Source: JAKQHY01 sp034429475 (GTDB lineage: Bacteria; Chloroflexota; Anaerolineae; B4-G1; SLSP01). From it: a stretch of DNA of 21,276 nucleotides. Made by a program: the position numbers and the translations under genes. The notes beneath the pieces are model-generated. The model ran no database searches and was not told the DNA's origin. It saw only the letters and a program-made list of their open reading frames with translations. Location: contig DAOUGD010000020.1 of assembly GCA_034429475.1 (NCBI GenBank), forward strand, positions 1 through 21,276, given 5' to 3'. Positions 1 to 9,258 of the stretch are shown here, one piece after another. Position 1 is the first letter of the stretch. Every line of letters starts with the position of its first letter.

Positions 1-100
1 CTTTAGCCCCAAGACCTGGCGTAGCGTCGTATCGCCGCCATAATTTTCGGATAGGTTCTAAGTAACAAAGGTCAGGGAAAAACCCACGCAATGAACAGAG

Positions 101-143
101 GCGAGACCCGGAGCGTTTTGCGAGCGCTGCGGGTCTCGCTTTT
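101..143 (+). terminator. Rho-independent terminator
   Basis: A perfect 10-bp stem pairs 101-110 (GCGAGACCCG) with 130-139 (CGGGTCTCGC), followed by TTTT. The 19-base loop can itself form a small hairpin. It would terminate transcription entering from the left of the window. Confidence 0.8.
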
Positions 144-163
144 ATAGGTCTTTGCTACCGGGC

Positions 164-192
164 TGGACGCTATCGGGCTTGTTGGATATAAT
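164..192 (+). promoter_or_regulatory. Probable sigma70 promoter of the kinase genes
   Basis: There is a perfect TATAAT at 187-192, with TGGACG at 164-169 as a weak -35 (17-bp spacing). It lies just after the upstream terminator and about 135 bases before the ATG of the first kinase. Confidence 0.55.
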
Positions 193-326
193 CGGAGTAA
201 TCACCCCACCCCATCTGAAAAAGAATTACAGGCCGACCAAGGGCAACTTGCAACTTTTTAGCCATCTTTCCAAACTCCGCGATGTGAAGCGCTCACATAG
301 CAGGAGGCGTCAGGAGCAAGATACCT

Positions 327-3300
327 ATGAAAACGCTTTGGGAAACATTCTTTAAAGATTTACCCTTACGGCGCAAGTTGGTACTGGCCTTTCTGGCGGT
401 AAGTATGTTGACCGGCGTGTCACTGATGTTTTTGAGCCACTGGGCGATGAAAGGGGCGCTTAACTTGATGGTCGGAGCAGAGCTGCACAACCAGGCCGCC
501 ACCAAAGCGCTGGCAGTTAGCAAACACCTGGAGCAGCAGATAGATATGTTACACACCCTGGGCCTAAATCACGTCATGCGCGCCCGCTTGCAAGAGGTGA
601 ATGGGGGATACCCCGCTGACGCCGCGGCAATTCAGGCAGAGTTGACCGACCGAGACCGGCAATGGGTCACGGGCGGCGACGACGCCGCCCTCATCCAGGC
701 CGTCCTGCACAACCCCATCGTGACCGAATTGCAGCTTTTCCAGCACGAATTCCCCAGTCACGCCGAAGTATTTCTGTCCGACCGTTATGGAGGGCTGGTG
801 GCAGCAACCGCACGCACCGAAGATTACTATCAGGCCGACGAATCGTGGTGGGTCAAGGCTGCCGCCCAGGAAACCGGCGACGCGTACATTGACACGCTCG
901 CGTGGGATCCCAGCAGCGCGTCGTTGGGCGTGCGCATCGTCGAGCCGCTCTTTGACCGGGATGGCGTCACACGACTGGGGATGTTGGTGAGCATCTACCG
1001 GCTGGACGTCCTCTATCAGTTGATTTCCGTGGCTACTGCGGAACAGTCGGGATTGGGGACGCGCCTGCTCTTACCCGATGGTCAGATGCTGGAGGGAGAG
1101 AAACAAGCGGTAACGCCGTTAGACCCCGACGCTCAAAGGCGCTTGCAAGCCATCACCCTCCCCTACGCCATCCAATCCTTTGAAGGCGTGGAACGCTTTA
1201 TCAGCCTGGCGGCGGTGGGCGCCAGGGCCGATGAAACCGTCATCAGCAACCTGGGCTGGCAGGTGTTGGTCTACCAGGATCGTCAGGCGGCGCTGGCGCC
1301 GTTGGCGGCGCAACAGTTCATCAACCTCGCCGTCACCGGGGTGACCGTGATCATCGCGGCATTGGTGGGGACCGGGCTGGCCTATAACTTCAGTCGTCCT
1401 CTCCAACAGTTAACGGCAACGGCGCAACGCATCGCCGAAGGGGACTTGAGCGCCACCGCGCCGGTGACGGGCCTGGATGAGATCGGCATTCTGGCGACCA
1501 CGTTCAACACGATGACCGCGCGGTTGCGGGGCACGTTAGTTGGATTGGAACGGCGGGTGGCCGAATTGCACGCGGCGCAGACGGCATTGCAGGCGAGCGA
1601 AAAACACTTCCGTAGTTACGTCGAGAACGCGCCCGACGGCATTTTCGAGACGGATGCGCAAGCCGGCCTGATGATGGTTAACCCGGCCGGCTGTCGAATG
1701 ATCGGCTATACCGAGACCGAATTGTTGGGGCGCCCCCTCCACACCCTGATCGCCCCGGAAGTGCTCAGCGACGGGATGGAACGCTTTCGCCCGCTTTTAC
1801 AGAATGGACGCATCTCAGAGGAAATCACCTTTCTCAAAAAGGATGGCACGCCGGTTCAAGTGCTCTTCGAGGCCGTGCGGCTGAGTGCGGAGCGCTACAT
1901 GGTGTTCTGCAAAGACGTGACCGAACGCCAGCGCGCGGCGGCGGCGCTGCGGGACAGCGAAATGCGGCTCAATAAAGCCCAACAAATAGCGCACCTCGGC
2001 AATTGGGAGTTAGACCTGACGACCGGCAAATTGCTCTGGTCTGACGAAGTTTACCGAATATTCGAGATTGATCCCAAGACGGGAGACAACTCCTACGCCA
2101 CTTTCTCGAACATCGTTCATCCTGACGACCTGGCAAAGTCCGACGCGATCTACGCCCATGCGTTGGAAACGCACACTCCTTACGAAGTTACCCATCGCCT
2201 GCGAATGGCCGATGGGCGCATCAAATTTGTGCATGCACAGGGAGAGACCCTCTATGACGCGGCCGGTGAGCCGCTGCGGTCCATCGGCGTGGTCCAGGAC
2301 ATCACCGAGCGCAAGCTGGCGGAGATCGAGCGGGAACGTTTGCTTCGGCAAGTGGAAGAATCCGCGTGGCGGATCCACCAAATCATGAACACCGTCCCAG
2401 AAGGCGTGTTGTTGCTGAATGCTGACTTGCAGATACAGTTATGCAATCCGGCCGCCCAAACCTACTTGCAAACATTGGCCGCGCCGGGCAAAACTGACGG
2501 CGAGACATTGACACATCTGGGGAACTGTCCCCTCCCGGAGCTACTCACTTCACCGCCGCAGGGCTTGTGGCATACCGTGACCCTCAACCGGCAGCATTTC
2601 CAGGTGATCGCGCGCCCGGTAGAGATTGGCCCGACGCTGGAGAACTGGGTGCTGGTCATTCGCAATGTCACCGAAGAACACGAAGTTCAGGAACGGCTGC
2701 AACGCCAGGAACGGCTGGCCGCGGTGGGCCAACTGGCGGCGGGGATCGCGCACGACTTCAACAACATCCTCGCCGGGATCGTCTTATATAGCCAGATGTC
2801 GCTGCGGATGTCGGACCTGTCGCCCAAACTCCGCGAGCGGCTGACGGTCATCGCCGAGCAGAGCCACCGGGCCGCCGACCTGATCACCCAAATTCTGGAC
2901 TTCAGCCGCCGCGCCATCCTAGAACGCCAACCGCTGGATTTGACGCCCTTGTTGAAGGAGCAAGTGAAGTTATGGGAACGCACCCTGCCGGAGACTATCC
3001 ACATCACCCTGGAAGGAGGAGCGGGGGATTACGTGGTCAACGCGGACCCCACACGAATCCAGCAACTTCTGATGAACCTGGTGGTCAACGCCCGCGACGC
3101 CATGCCCCATGGCGGCCATCTGCGCATTGGCCTGGCGCAGCTTCAGGTGTCGGATGCCCGGCGCGCGCCGTTGCCGGAGATGGCGGCCGGCGAATGGGTG
3201 CAGGTGACGGTATCCGATACCGGCACCGGGATTCCCGACGACGTATTGCCGCACATCTTTGAGCCGTTCTTCACCACCAAAGAGCCGGGCAAAGGCACCG

Positions 3301-3836
3301 GGTTGGGGCTGGCGCAAGTCTATGGCATCGTGAAGACGCATGAAGGGCAGATTGGCGTGCAAACCCAACCAGGTGCAGGCACTACCTTCACCCTTTATTT
3401 GCCGGCGTTGCGCCTGACGGAGACATCGAACCGAAGCGCGCCGAGGGCCGACCTGCCACTGGGCCATGGCGAAACCATCCTGGTGGTGGAAGACAACGCT
3501 ACGACGCGCGCGGCCGTGCGGGAGAGCCTGGAACTACTTCACTATCGAACCCTGGAAGCAGCCAATGGCGCACTCGCCCTGGACATCTTCACCCAACGGC
3601 GGGTCGAGATCGCCCTGGTGTTAACGGATATGGTGATGCCGGAAATCGGGGGAAAGGCGCTGGCCCAGGCGCTACATCAGATAGACCCAACCTTGCCCAT
3701 CGTGTTGATGAGCGGGCATCCGTTGGATCAAGAAGAGAAAATAGCGTCCATGGACGGGGTGAGCGCGTGGATTCAAAAACCACCGGACCTAGCGCGACTA
3801 GGAGAAACCCTGGCCCAACTTTTATCACACCCCTGA
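327..3836 (+). CDS. Hybrid sensor histidine kinase (dCACHE-like, HAMP, PAS x3, HisKA, HATPase, REC)
   Basis: This is a membrane-bound hybrid histidine kinase of 1169 residues that would autophosphorylate and pass phosphate to its own receiver domain. A first TM helix (about residues 16-45) is followed by a roughly 285-residue extracytoplasmic sensor of dCACHE type, a second TM (331-355), HAMP (356-408), and PAS-like domains at about 425-545, 549-668 and 683-790. HisKA has the H-box GIAHDFNNIL with phospho-acceptor H809. The ATPase domain has N921 in NARDAMP, D964 in DTGTGIP and a glycine-rich lid at KGTGLGL near 990. The receiver domain (about 1050-1165) has D1101 in LTDMVMP. There is no DNA-binding output domain, so signalling needs a phosphotransfer partner that is not in the window. 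It lies 41 bp from a second kinase with a very similar C-terminal half. The sensor's ligand cannot be read from sequence. Confidence 0.93.
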   Translation: MKTLWETFFKDLPLRRKLVLAFLAVSMLTGVSLMFLSHWAMKGALNLMVGAELHNQAATKALAVSKHLEQQIDMLHTLGLNHVMRARLQEVNGGYPADAAAIQAELTDRDRQWVTGGDDAALIQAVLHNPIVTELQLFQHEFPSHAEVFLSDRYGGLVAATARTEDYYQADESWWVKAAAQETGDAYIDTLAWDPSSASLGVRIVEPLFDRDGVTRLGMLVSIYRLDVLYQLISVATAEQSGLGTRLLLPDGQMLEGEKQAVTPLDPDAQRRLQAITLPYAIQSFEGVERFISLAAVGARADETVISNLGWQVLVYQDRQAALAPLAAQQFINLAVTGVTVIIAALVGTGLAYNFSRPLQQLTATAQRIAEGDLSATAPVTGLDEIGILATTFNTMTARLRGTLVGLERRVAELHAAQTALQASEKHFRSYVENAPDGIFETDAQAGLMMVNPAGCRMIGYTETELLGRPLHTLIAPEVLSDGMERFRPLLQNGRISEEITFLKKDGTPVQVLFEAVRLSAERYMVFCKDVTERQRAAAALRDSEMRLNKAQQIAHLGNWELDLTTGKLLWSDEVYRIFEIDPKTGDNSYATFSNIVHPDDLAKSDAIYAHALETHTPYEVTHRLRMADGRIKFVHAQGETLYDAAGEPLRSIGVVQDITERKLAEIERERLLRQVEESAWRIHQIMNTVPEGVLLLNADLQIQLCNPAAQTYLQTLAAPGKTDGETLTHLGNCPLPELLTSPPQGLWHTVTLNRQHFQVIARPVEIGPTLENWVLVIRNVTEEHEVQERLQRQERLAAVGQLAAGIAHDFNNILAGIVLYSQMSLRMSDLSPKLRERLTVIAEQSHRAADLITQILDFSRRAILERQPLDLTPLLKEQVKLWERTLPETIHITLEGGAGDYVVNADPTRIQQLLMNLVVNARDAMPHGGHLRIGLAQLQVSDARRAPLPEMAAGEWVQVTVSDTGTGIPDDVLPHIFEPFFTTKEPGKGTGLGLAQVYGIVKTHEGQIGVQTQPGAGTTFTLYLPALRLTETSNRSAPRADLPLGHGETILVVEDNATTRAAVRESLELLHYRTLEAANGALALDIFTQRRVEIALVLTDMVMPEIGGKALAQALHQIDPTLPIVLMSGHPLDQEEKIASMDGVSAWIQKPPDLARLGETLAQLLSHP

Positions 3837-3877
3837 AAAGTTAACATCCGGGCATAGCGTGCAAAGAGGAATATTGA

Positions 3878-6800
3878 ATGGAAAAGAAAGTTGGCGCAAT
3901 TCGCAACGATTTACTCAACACTTCCTTACTGGTTTTTGGGCTATGCACTTTTGCCTTTGCGACATCCTCACTCTCTCGCATCCAAAGCACCGGTTGGCAA
4001 CCTCTATTCCTGCTCCACATTTTGACGATCCCCCTGACCTGGGGCCTTTACCTGTTCCGCCACAAAATTCCCTTTATGCCGCGCTTGTTATTGTATGTCG
4101 GGGGCTGGAGCTGCGCGGCGCTCGCCGGCGCCCTGCAATGGGGATTATTAGGCACATGGCCGCTGGCCCTAATGATTGTCCCCATTCTCATCACGTTATT
4201 CTACAGCCGGCGTTGGGGCCTTATCGTCACCCTCCTCGTCTCTCTGAGCATACTGCCGATTGGCTTTCTTTTTAGCCGCGGCACCCTGGAGCTGGATTTC
4301 GATCCCCGCATTTATATGGAACATCCTTCTTCCTGGCTGTTCCTGATTTTGAACTATTTAGCAGTGGCCCTTAGCCTGGTTTACCCTATTGGCAAAATGC
4401 AAAAGACGCTGCTGGCAAATATGGAAACATTGCAACAAAACTCCCTCGCGCTGGAAGCCGGCCAGAACGAACTCTTTCAAACCCTGGAATTTTTGCCGGT
4501 CGCCATTGGTGTGGCCGACACACAGGGCAATGTTTTGTACACTAACCGTACTTTCCAGGAAACGTTCGGGTATGCGGTCGCTGACATTACCACGCTAGAC
4601 CTGTGGTTTCAGAAAGCCTATCCCGACCCGGCCTACCGCCAAAGCTCGCGGGAAGCCTGGATGACCCACATAGCCACGATGCGCGCTGGCGGCACATTAC
4701 CCGATCCCCTTTACCGGATCACGACCCAGGCGGGCCAGGAATTGGAGGTGGTGGTAAGTGTGCAACTTGCCGGCGACCGGATCATTACAGCCTTCAATAA
4801 CATCACCGAGCGCCGGCAAGTTGAACAACTGGTAGCGCAGGAGCGCCGGCTCTTGCGCACGGTCATTGATAACCTGCCCGACGCGATCTACGCCAAAGAC
4901 ATGCAGCGGCGCAAGATTCTCGCCAATCTGAATGACCTGACCAACATTGGCAAGCCGGAAGCCGAGGTGCTGGGCAAAACGGACGAAGACGTCTACCCAC
5001 CAGAATCGGCGGCGCGCTTTCTGAAGGACGATCTCTTCGTCCTGGAAACCGGCCAGACCCTCCGCGCCCGCGAGGAACTGCACGTCAACCAGAATGGGCA
5101 GGAACGCTGGCTCCTGACCACCAAGCTGCCCCTGCGCGACGAAACCGGGCAGATGATCGGCATGGTGGGCATCGGGCGCGATATCACCGAGCAGCGCCGG
5201 GCAGAGACTGCCCTGCGCGAGAGCGCCGAGCGTTTCCGCTCCATTGTGGAAAACACGGACGCCGGATACTTCTTTCTGGATAAGGCGGGCATTATCCGCG
5301 ATGTCAACCCGGCGTGGCTCAAATTGTACCGTTATACCTGGCCTGAGGAAGTGTTGGGGCGACATTATGCCGAAGTTCAGCAAATAACGGACGTCGAAAA
5401 AGCAGACGAGATTGTCGCCGGCATTCTGCGCGGCGATCCCCACTATCAGAGCGGTGAATTTAGCCGTCAATGCAAAGATGGCGCCATAGGCTACCACACC
5501 TTTTCCGCCCGCCCGGTCTCCCGTGGGGATGAAGTGGTCGGCATCGAAGGGTTCCTCATTGACACCACCGAACAAAAACAAACCGAAGCCGCACTCCGCC
5601 TCAGTGAACAGCGTTTCCGCGCCCTGTTCGAAGCCATGACCGAGGGCGTCGCCATTCACGAAATCCTTTATGACGAAGCGGGGACGCCGGTGGATTACCG
5701 CGTCATAGACATCAACCCGGCATATACGACGCACACCGGCATCACCCGGCAAGATGTGATCGGGATAAAAGCTTCCGAACTATACAGAATCAGCCCCCCT
5801 CCCTACTTCGACATCTACGAGAAAGCGGCGATGACCGGCGTCCCGACCCAATTTGAGACCTACTTCGCCCCCCTCCACAGACACTTCGGCATCTCAGTCT
5901 TCTCACCGAACAACGGGCAATTTGCCACCGTTTTTGAGGACATCACCATGCGCAAGCGCGCCGATGCGGAACGGGAACGACTAATGGCGCAGATTCAGGA
6001 ATCCGCCCAACAACTGCGCCAGATCATGGACGCCGTGCCGGAGGGTGTGCTGCTGTTGGGGGTCAGCGGGCGGATTATCCTGACCAACCCGGTAGCGAAC
6101 ACCTACCTGGCGTTCCTGGCCGAATACCAGTCTGGCGCGATTCTCGAACGCCTCGGCGACCGCCCCCTGGCCGAATTGCTGACCTCCCCGGAGCAGGGCC
6201 TATGGCACGCAATCACGGCGGACTCACGGCATTTCGAGGCGATTGCGCGCCCATTGGAGAATGAGGGCGAGCCAAGCGGCTGGGTGTTAGTCCTCCGCGA
6301 CGTCACCCAGGAACGCGAAATCCAACGTAACATGGAGCGCCAGGAGCGGCTGGCCGTTGTCGGCCAATTGGCGGCCGGCATCGCCCACGACTTCAACAAC
6401 ATCCTTGCCGGCATCATGCTCTACAGCCAGATGTCGCTGCGGATGCCGGATCTGCCCCCCAAACTCCGCGAGCGGCTGACCGTGATCGAAGAACAGAGCC
6501 ACCGAGCCTCAGACTTGATCAACCAGATTTTGGACTTCAGTCGGCGCGCCGTGTTGGATCGCCGCCCGCTAGACCTGGTGCCCTTTGTGAAAGAACAAGT
6601 CAAATTGTGGGAGCACACGCTGCCGGAAAACATCCACATCACCCTCACCTGCGCCGAGGATGCCTATATCGTCAACGCCGACCTCACACGGATGCAGCAG
6701 ATGCTGATCAACCTGGTGGTCAACGCGCGCGACGCCATGCCCGATGGCGGCGACCTCCGCGTCACCCTAGCGCAGGTGCGGGTGAAGAACGCGAGTTCCG

Positions 6801-7471
6801 CCCCCCACCCCGAAATGGCCGTCGGAGAATGGGTGCGGGTCTCCATCACCGATACGGGCAGCGGTATTCCCGACGCTGTCCTGGCGCGGCTCTTCACCCC
6901 GTTCTTCACCACCAAAGCGCCGGGCAAAGGCACGGGCCTGGGATTGGCGCAAGTGTACGGCATCGTCGCCGCGCACGAAGGCCGGATTGATGTGAAATCG
7001 GCAGTGAACGTGGGGACAACCTTCGACATCTACCTGCCGCTGTTGAAACTGCCGGAGACCACCCGTTGGCTCCCCGATAACTCCGAACTACCGTTGGGAA
7101 ACGCTGAAACCATCCTGGTGGTAGAAGACAACGCCACAACGCGCGCCGCCCTCGTCGAAAGCTTGGAGCTGCTCCACTATCATGTGCTGGAAGCCAGCGA
7201 CGGTGCAGCGGCGCTGGAAATCTTCGCACAACAGCAGGAGGACATTGCCCTGGTGTTGAGCGATATGGTGATGCCGGCAATGGGCGGCAAAGCCCTGGCA
7301 CAAGCCCTCCACCAACGGAACCCTGCCCTCCCCGTCATCGTCGTGAGCGGCCATCCCCTGGATCAGGAAAGCGAGACCCTCCAACTGGCCGGCGTGACGG
7401 CCTGGCTCCAAAAGCCGCCCGGCCTGGAACAACTAGCCGAAACCCTGGCGCGAGTGTTGGGAAGAAGATAG
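3878..7471 (+). CDS. Hybrid sensor histidine kinase (N-terminal multi-TM, PAS x5, HisKA, HATPase, REC)
   Basis: This is a second hybrid kinase of 1197 residues. The N-terminus has about six hydrophobic segments (roughly 12-32, 42-62, 66-88, 89-109, 111-133, 147-170) with little outside the membrane, so it probably senses within or at the membrane. I do not recognise this module as a named family. PAS-like domains begin near residues 191, 322, 445, 571 and 712. The H-box has H837, the ATPase N-box N949 and the G1 box D992. The receiver has D1129 in LSDMVMP. GAGGA at 3866-3870 precedes the ATG by 7 bases. From the last PAS to the end it closely matches the preceding kinase, so the pair arose by duplication followed by replacement or divergence of the sensory half. 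The 41-bp gap has no terminator, so co-transcription is likely. Confidence 0.93.
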   Translation: MEKKVGAIRNDLLNTSLLVFGLCTFAFATSSLSRIQSTGWQPLFLLHILTIPLTWGLYLFRHKIPFMPRLLLYVGGWSCAALAGALQWGLLGTWPLALMIVPILITLFYSRRWGLIVTLLVSLSILPIGFLFSRGTLELDFDPRIYMEHPSSWLFLILNYLAVALSLVYPIGKMQKTLLANMETLQQNSLALEAGQNELFQTLEFLPVAIGVADTQGNVLYTNRTFQETFGYAVADITTLDLWFQKAYPDPAYRQSSREAWMTHIATMRAGGTLPDPLYRITTQAGQELEVVVSVQLAGDRIITAFNNITERRQVEQLVAQERRLLRTVIDNLPDAIYAKDMQRRKILANLNDLTNIGKPEAEVLGKTDEDVYPPESAARFLKDDLFVLETGQTLRAREELHVNQNGQERWLLTTKLPLRDETGQMIGMVGIGRDITEQRRAETALRESAERFRSIVENTDAGYFFLDKAGIIRDVNPAWLKLYRYTWPEEVLGRHYAEVQQITDVEKADEIVAGILRGDPHYQSGEFSRQCKDGAIGYHTFSARPVSRGDEVVGIEGFLIDTTEQKQTEAALRLSEQRFRALFEAMTEGVAIHEILYDEAGTPVDYRVIDINPAYTTHTGITRQDVIGIKASELYRISPPPYFDIYEKAAMTGVPTQFETYFAPLHRHFGISVFSPNNGQFATVFEDITMRKRADAERERLMAQIQESAQQLRQIMDAVPEGVLLLGVSGRIILTNPVANTYLAFLAEYQSGAILERLGDRPLAELLTSPEQGLWHAITADSRHFEAIARPLENEGEPSGWVLVLRDVTQEREIQRNMERQERLAVVGQLAAGIAHDFNNILAGIMLYSQMSLRMPDLPPKLRERLTVIEEQSHRASDLINQILDFSRRAVLDRRPLDLVPFVKEQVKLWEHTLPENIHITLTCAEDAYIVNADLTRMQQMLINLVVNARDAMPDGGDLRVTLAQVRVKNASSAPHPEMAVGEWVRVSITDTGSGIPDAVLARLFTPFFTTKAPGKGTGLGLAQVYGIVAAHEGRIDVKSAVNVGTTFDIYLPLLKLPETTRWLPDNSELPLGNAETILVVEDNATTRAALVESLELLHYHVLEASDGAAALEIFAQQQEDIALVLSDMVMPAMGGKALAQALHQRNPALPVIVVSGHPLDQESETLQLAGVTAWLQKPPGLEQLAETLARVLGRR

Positions 7472-7527
7472 AAGATAGGCGGCGGGAGGCAAGAATATTT
7501 CCTATATCCTACCCCCTACTCCCTGCT

Positions 7528-8547
7528 CTAAACGACGATTTCTGCCAGATGCGCCCACGCGGTTTCTTCCATGTCAGCAATGGCATTGAAGGCCGGCGCG
7601 CATTCCGCCAGCCCTGCCGCCGGCTCGGGCGATTCTGACGCCGCCTTGAACCATTCCCCTAACCGCGCCCATTCGTCGGCGATGCGCCCAAAAGCCTCGG
7701 CGCTCTCCGCCAAACGCGGGTCGCCGGTGATGACTGCCCCTTCCCGCAGGAAGCGACCGAACATATACCGAAACGCGCCGCCGCCGCTCCCTCCCACGGG
7801 ACTGATGAAAATATAGGTATTGAACAACGCCCATTTGACTTCATCCACGCTCATCGCATCTGCCCACCGCGCCACTCCCTGCCCCGCCTTGCGGATGCCC
7901 TTGACGCCGATGTTGCTGATAGGCGGCGCGAGCATCGGCCGGGCCTGCCCTGCGATGGCCTGGCGCACCTCTGCCGCCGTCGGCTGCCGCTTGCCGCTGA
8001 AATCGAAGGTGTACCAGCGGTTCTTAGGCGGGAACGGCTTGAACGTCGAGCCGCGCGCCTTTTCCAGGTCGGCCAGGGGAACGGGGTGCATAACCTCTTC
8101 TCTGTCAGCGATCAACACCTCGCCGGTAGCCGCGTTGTAACCGCACGCCACCACCGCATGCCCACCGAAGTGGTACTCCTGTCCAGCAAAGTCAAAGTAG
8201 GGCAGGAAGCCCATGTCCACCTGAAGCATCACTGGTTGTCCGGCTGTGAGCATCTCCAGCAGCGATTGCCGCGCCTTGGCCGCGCTGCTCGTGGCGTAGA
8301 TCGCAACTTTGACGCCGGTGCGCTGCCCGGCGATCTCCTCCATACTGGGCTTGGGCATCCCCCGCCCGCCGAGAAAAGGCGGCTGGCCTTTGTAGTGCCA
8401 GTAACAAAAACTTACACCCTCGCCAAGGCCCAGTAACAAATCCTCACTGAGATCGTGGTCATAGAAAGCGTAAATATGCCGCAGCGAGCCGGTAACACAG
8501 TGATGCGTCGTGAAATGCCGAAATCCAGGAAAAGGCTGTACACTCAT
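7528..8547 (-). CDS. BtrH N-terminal domain protein (BtrH_N / DUF4872-like)
   Basis: A 339-residue protein resembling the BtrH family, named after the acyltransferase that moves the side chain from carrier protein to aminoglycoside in butirosin biosynthesis. The N-terminal signature HHCVTGSLRHI contains the candidate nucleophile C17, followed by GLGEGVSF and, further on, FGGHAVVACGYN with the expected histidine and a following Asp (IADR). The C-terminal half matches the DUF4872-type extension seen in these proteins. An in-frame reading extends 40 codons upstream, but the start at 8547 is favoured: GGAGG lies 7 bases upstream, family homology begins there, and it overlaps the PadR stop by ATGA. 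That coupling implies the regulator controls this gene. No carrier protein or biosynthetic cluster is nearby, so the substrate is unknown and an amidase/peptidase-like role is equally possible. Confidence 0.75.
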   Translation of the reverse strand: MSVQPFPGFRHFTTHHCVTGSLRHIYAFYDHDLSEDLLLGLGEGVSFCYWHYKGQPPFLGGRGMPKPSMEEIAGQRTGVKVAIYATSSAAKARQSLLEMLTAGQPVMLQVDMGFLPYFDFAGQEYHFGGHAVVACGYNAATGEVLIADREEVMHPVPLADLEKARGSTFKPFPPKNRWYTFDFSGKRQPTAAEVRQAIAGQARPMLAPPISNIGVKGIRKAGQGVARWADAMSVDEVKWALFNTYIFISPVGGSGGGAFRYMFGRFLREGAVITGDPRLAESAEAFGRIADEWARLGEWFKAASESPEPAAGLAECAPAFNAIADMEETAWAHLAEIVV

Positions 8548-9071
8548 TTCTGTTCCTCCACTTGTTGAATGAATTGCGCGACCCAATCGCGTTCCGCCTG
8601 AATCATCGTGACACTGTACGTAAACAGCGCCTCCACAAAGTAAGGGAGCGGTTTCTGCGCGTCCCACCGCGCCTGGACGTGCGCCAACCGTTCATCTAGT
8701 GCAGCGCGATATTGCCGGAGCGCCGCCAGCGCTTCCATCTGGGGGACTGCCAGCAGGTTCGCTATCCCTAGCAGCAATGGAGCGTGCCCAACCGACGGCG
8801 TCGCTAGAGCAGCCAGTACCCCTTCGCGCAACGCCGCTTCTCCCGTCGGCGTGACATGATAGACGCGCCGGGCCGGGCCTTGCTCGGCCGCCTCCAATTG
8901 ACTCTCGACGAGCGCGGCGGCTTCCAGCTTCTTAAGTACGTAGTAGATGGACGAGAACCCCACTTCTGTCCAGTCGCGCATGCCCCGTTCGACGATAATA
9001 TGTTCCAGTTCGTAGCCATGACGCGGCTGCTCGGCCACCAGGCTCAAAATTGCCAGTTCTGCATTGGTCAT
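8544..9071 (-). CDS. PadR family transcriptional regulator
   Basis: A 175-residue PadR-type regulator. The N-terminal winged helix (about 1-85) shows the family pattern AELAILSLVAEQPRHGYELEHII, GFSSIYYVLKKLEAAALVE and YHVTPTGEAAL. The C-terminal helical part (about 95-175) fits the PadR dimerisation domain of the longer (PF10400-like) subgroup. It is the first gene of a two-gene operon, with its stop overlapping the start of the BtrH-like gene by ATGA. PadR proteins usually repress their own operon until a small ligand binds. The promoter at 9107-9135 and the AT-rich palindrome at 9095-9104, near the expected transcription start, fit autorepression. The ligand is unknown. Confidence 0.9.
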   Translation of the reverse strand: MTNAELAILSLVAEQPRHGYELEHIIVERGMRDWTEVGFSSIYYVLKKLEAAALVESQLEAAEQGPARRVYHVTPTGEAALREGVLAALATPSVGHAPLLLGIANLLAVPQMEALAALRQYRAALDERLAHVQARWDAQKPLPYFVEALFTYSVTMIQAERDWVAQFIQQVEEQK

Positions 9072-9094
9072 TTCTCTTTATCCTACTACTAAAT

Positions 9095-9135
9095 TATTAT
9101 AATACTAGAATATCACAAAACCAGAATTCTGTCAA
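9095..9135 (-). promoter_or_regulatory. padR operon promoter with candidate operator
   Basis: On the minus strand, TTGACA (9135-9130) and TATTCT (9112-9107) are spaced 17 bp, close to the sigma70 consensus. Immediately downstream is a 10-bp perfect palindrome, TATTATAATA (9095-9104), at the expected start of transcription, which is a plausible PadR operator. The promoter diverges from the tRNA promoter at 9158-9185. Confidence 0.7.
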
Positions 9136-9157
9136 GATCCAAACAACACGTGAGGAC

Positions 9158-9185
9158 TTGTCAATAAGGCAAAGTGTGGTATAAA
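9158..9185 (+). promoter_or_regulatory. Native tRNA-Lys promoter, now orphaned
   Basis: TTGTCA (9158-9163), a 16-bp spacer and TATAAA (9180-9185) point at the left half-tRNA, which starts at 9207. The intact tRNA at the far end has a promoter of the same layout (15501-15528), with the same GTGGTATAAA at the -10. This copy lies on the chromosomal side of the left junction, so it should be the original promoter of the interrupted tRNA gene. Confidence 0.6.
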
Positions 9186-9205
9186 CAGCCTTGCGTAGGT
9201 AGTGT

Positions 9206-9247
9206 TGGCCCGCTAGCTCAACTGGCAGAGCAGTTGACTCTTAATCA
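9206..9247 (+). repeat. attL: direct repeat containing the 5' half of tRNA-Lys
   Basis: This is identical to 15539-15580. It contains tRNA positions 1-41 (from 9207): acceptor 5' strand, D arm, anticodon stem 5' strand, anticodon loop CTCTTAA and three bases of the 3' stem. Identity then stops, so no tRNA can form here. The anticodon stem-loop TTGA-CTCTTAA-TCAA is an inverted repeat around a 7-base centre, the typical layout of a tyrosine-recombinase core site. Crossover is therefore inferred to lie in the anticodon loop. Confidence 0.88.
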
Positions 9248-9258
9248 CGCTAGACTTC

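Larger units (their letters stand above)
1..326 (+). other. Intergenic leader upstream of the first kinase
   Basis: I see no supportable gene here. The first bases could be the last codons of an upstream plus-strand gene: one frame stops at 43 and another at 63, but nothing is recognisable in either. A terminator at 101-143 would end such a transcript, and a promoter at 164-192 then starts the kinase transcript. The 5' leader is about 125 bases long, with AGGAG at 312-316 as the likely ribosome binding site for the ATG at 327 (spacing 10). Confidence 0.5.

Noticed and set aside
4697..5752. 351-codon open frame on the minus strand
   Set aside because: It is antisense to conserved PAS domains of the second kinase, has no recognisable motifs, and arises from GC-rich codon bias.
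8548..8667. N-terminal 40-codon extension of the BtrH-like protein
   Set aside because: It overlaps the PadR coding sequence; ATG at 8547 has GGAGG at the right distance and begins at the family's homology.
9207..9247. Second tRNA-Lys gene at the left end
   Set aside because: Only positions 1-41 are present; the T arm and 3' acceptor strand are missing, so no cloverleaf can form.
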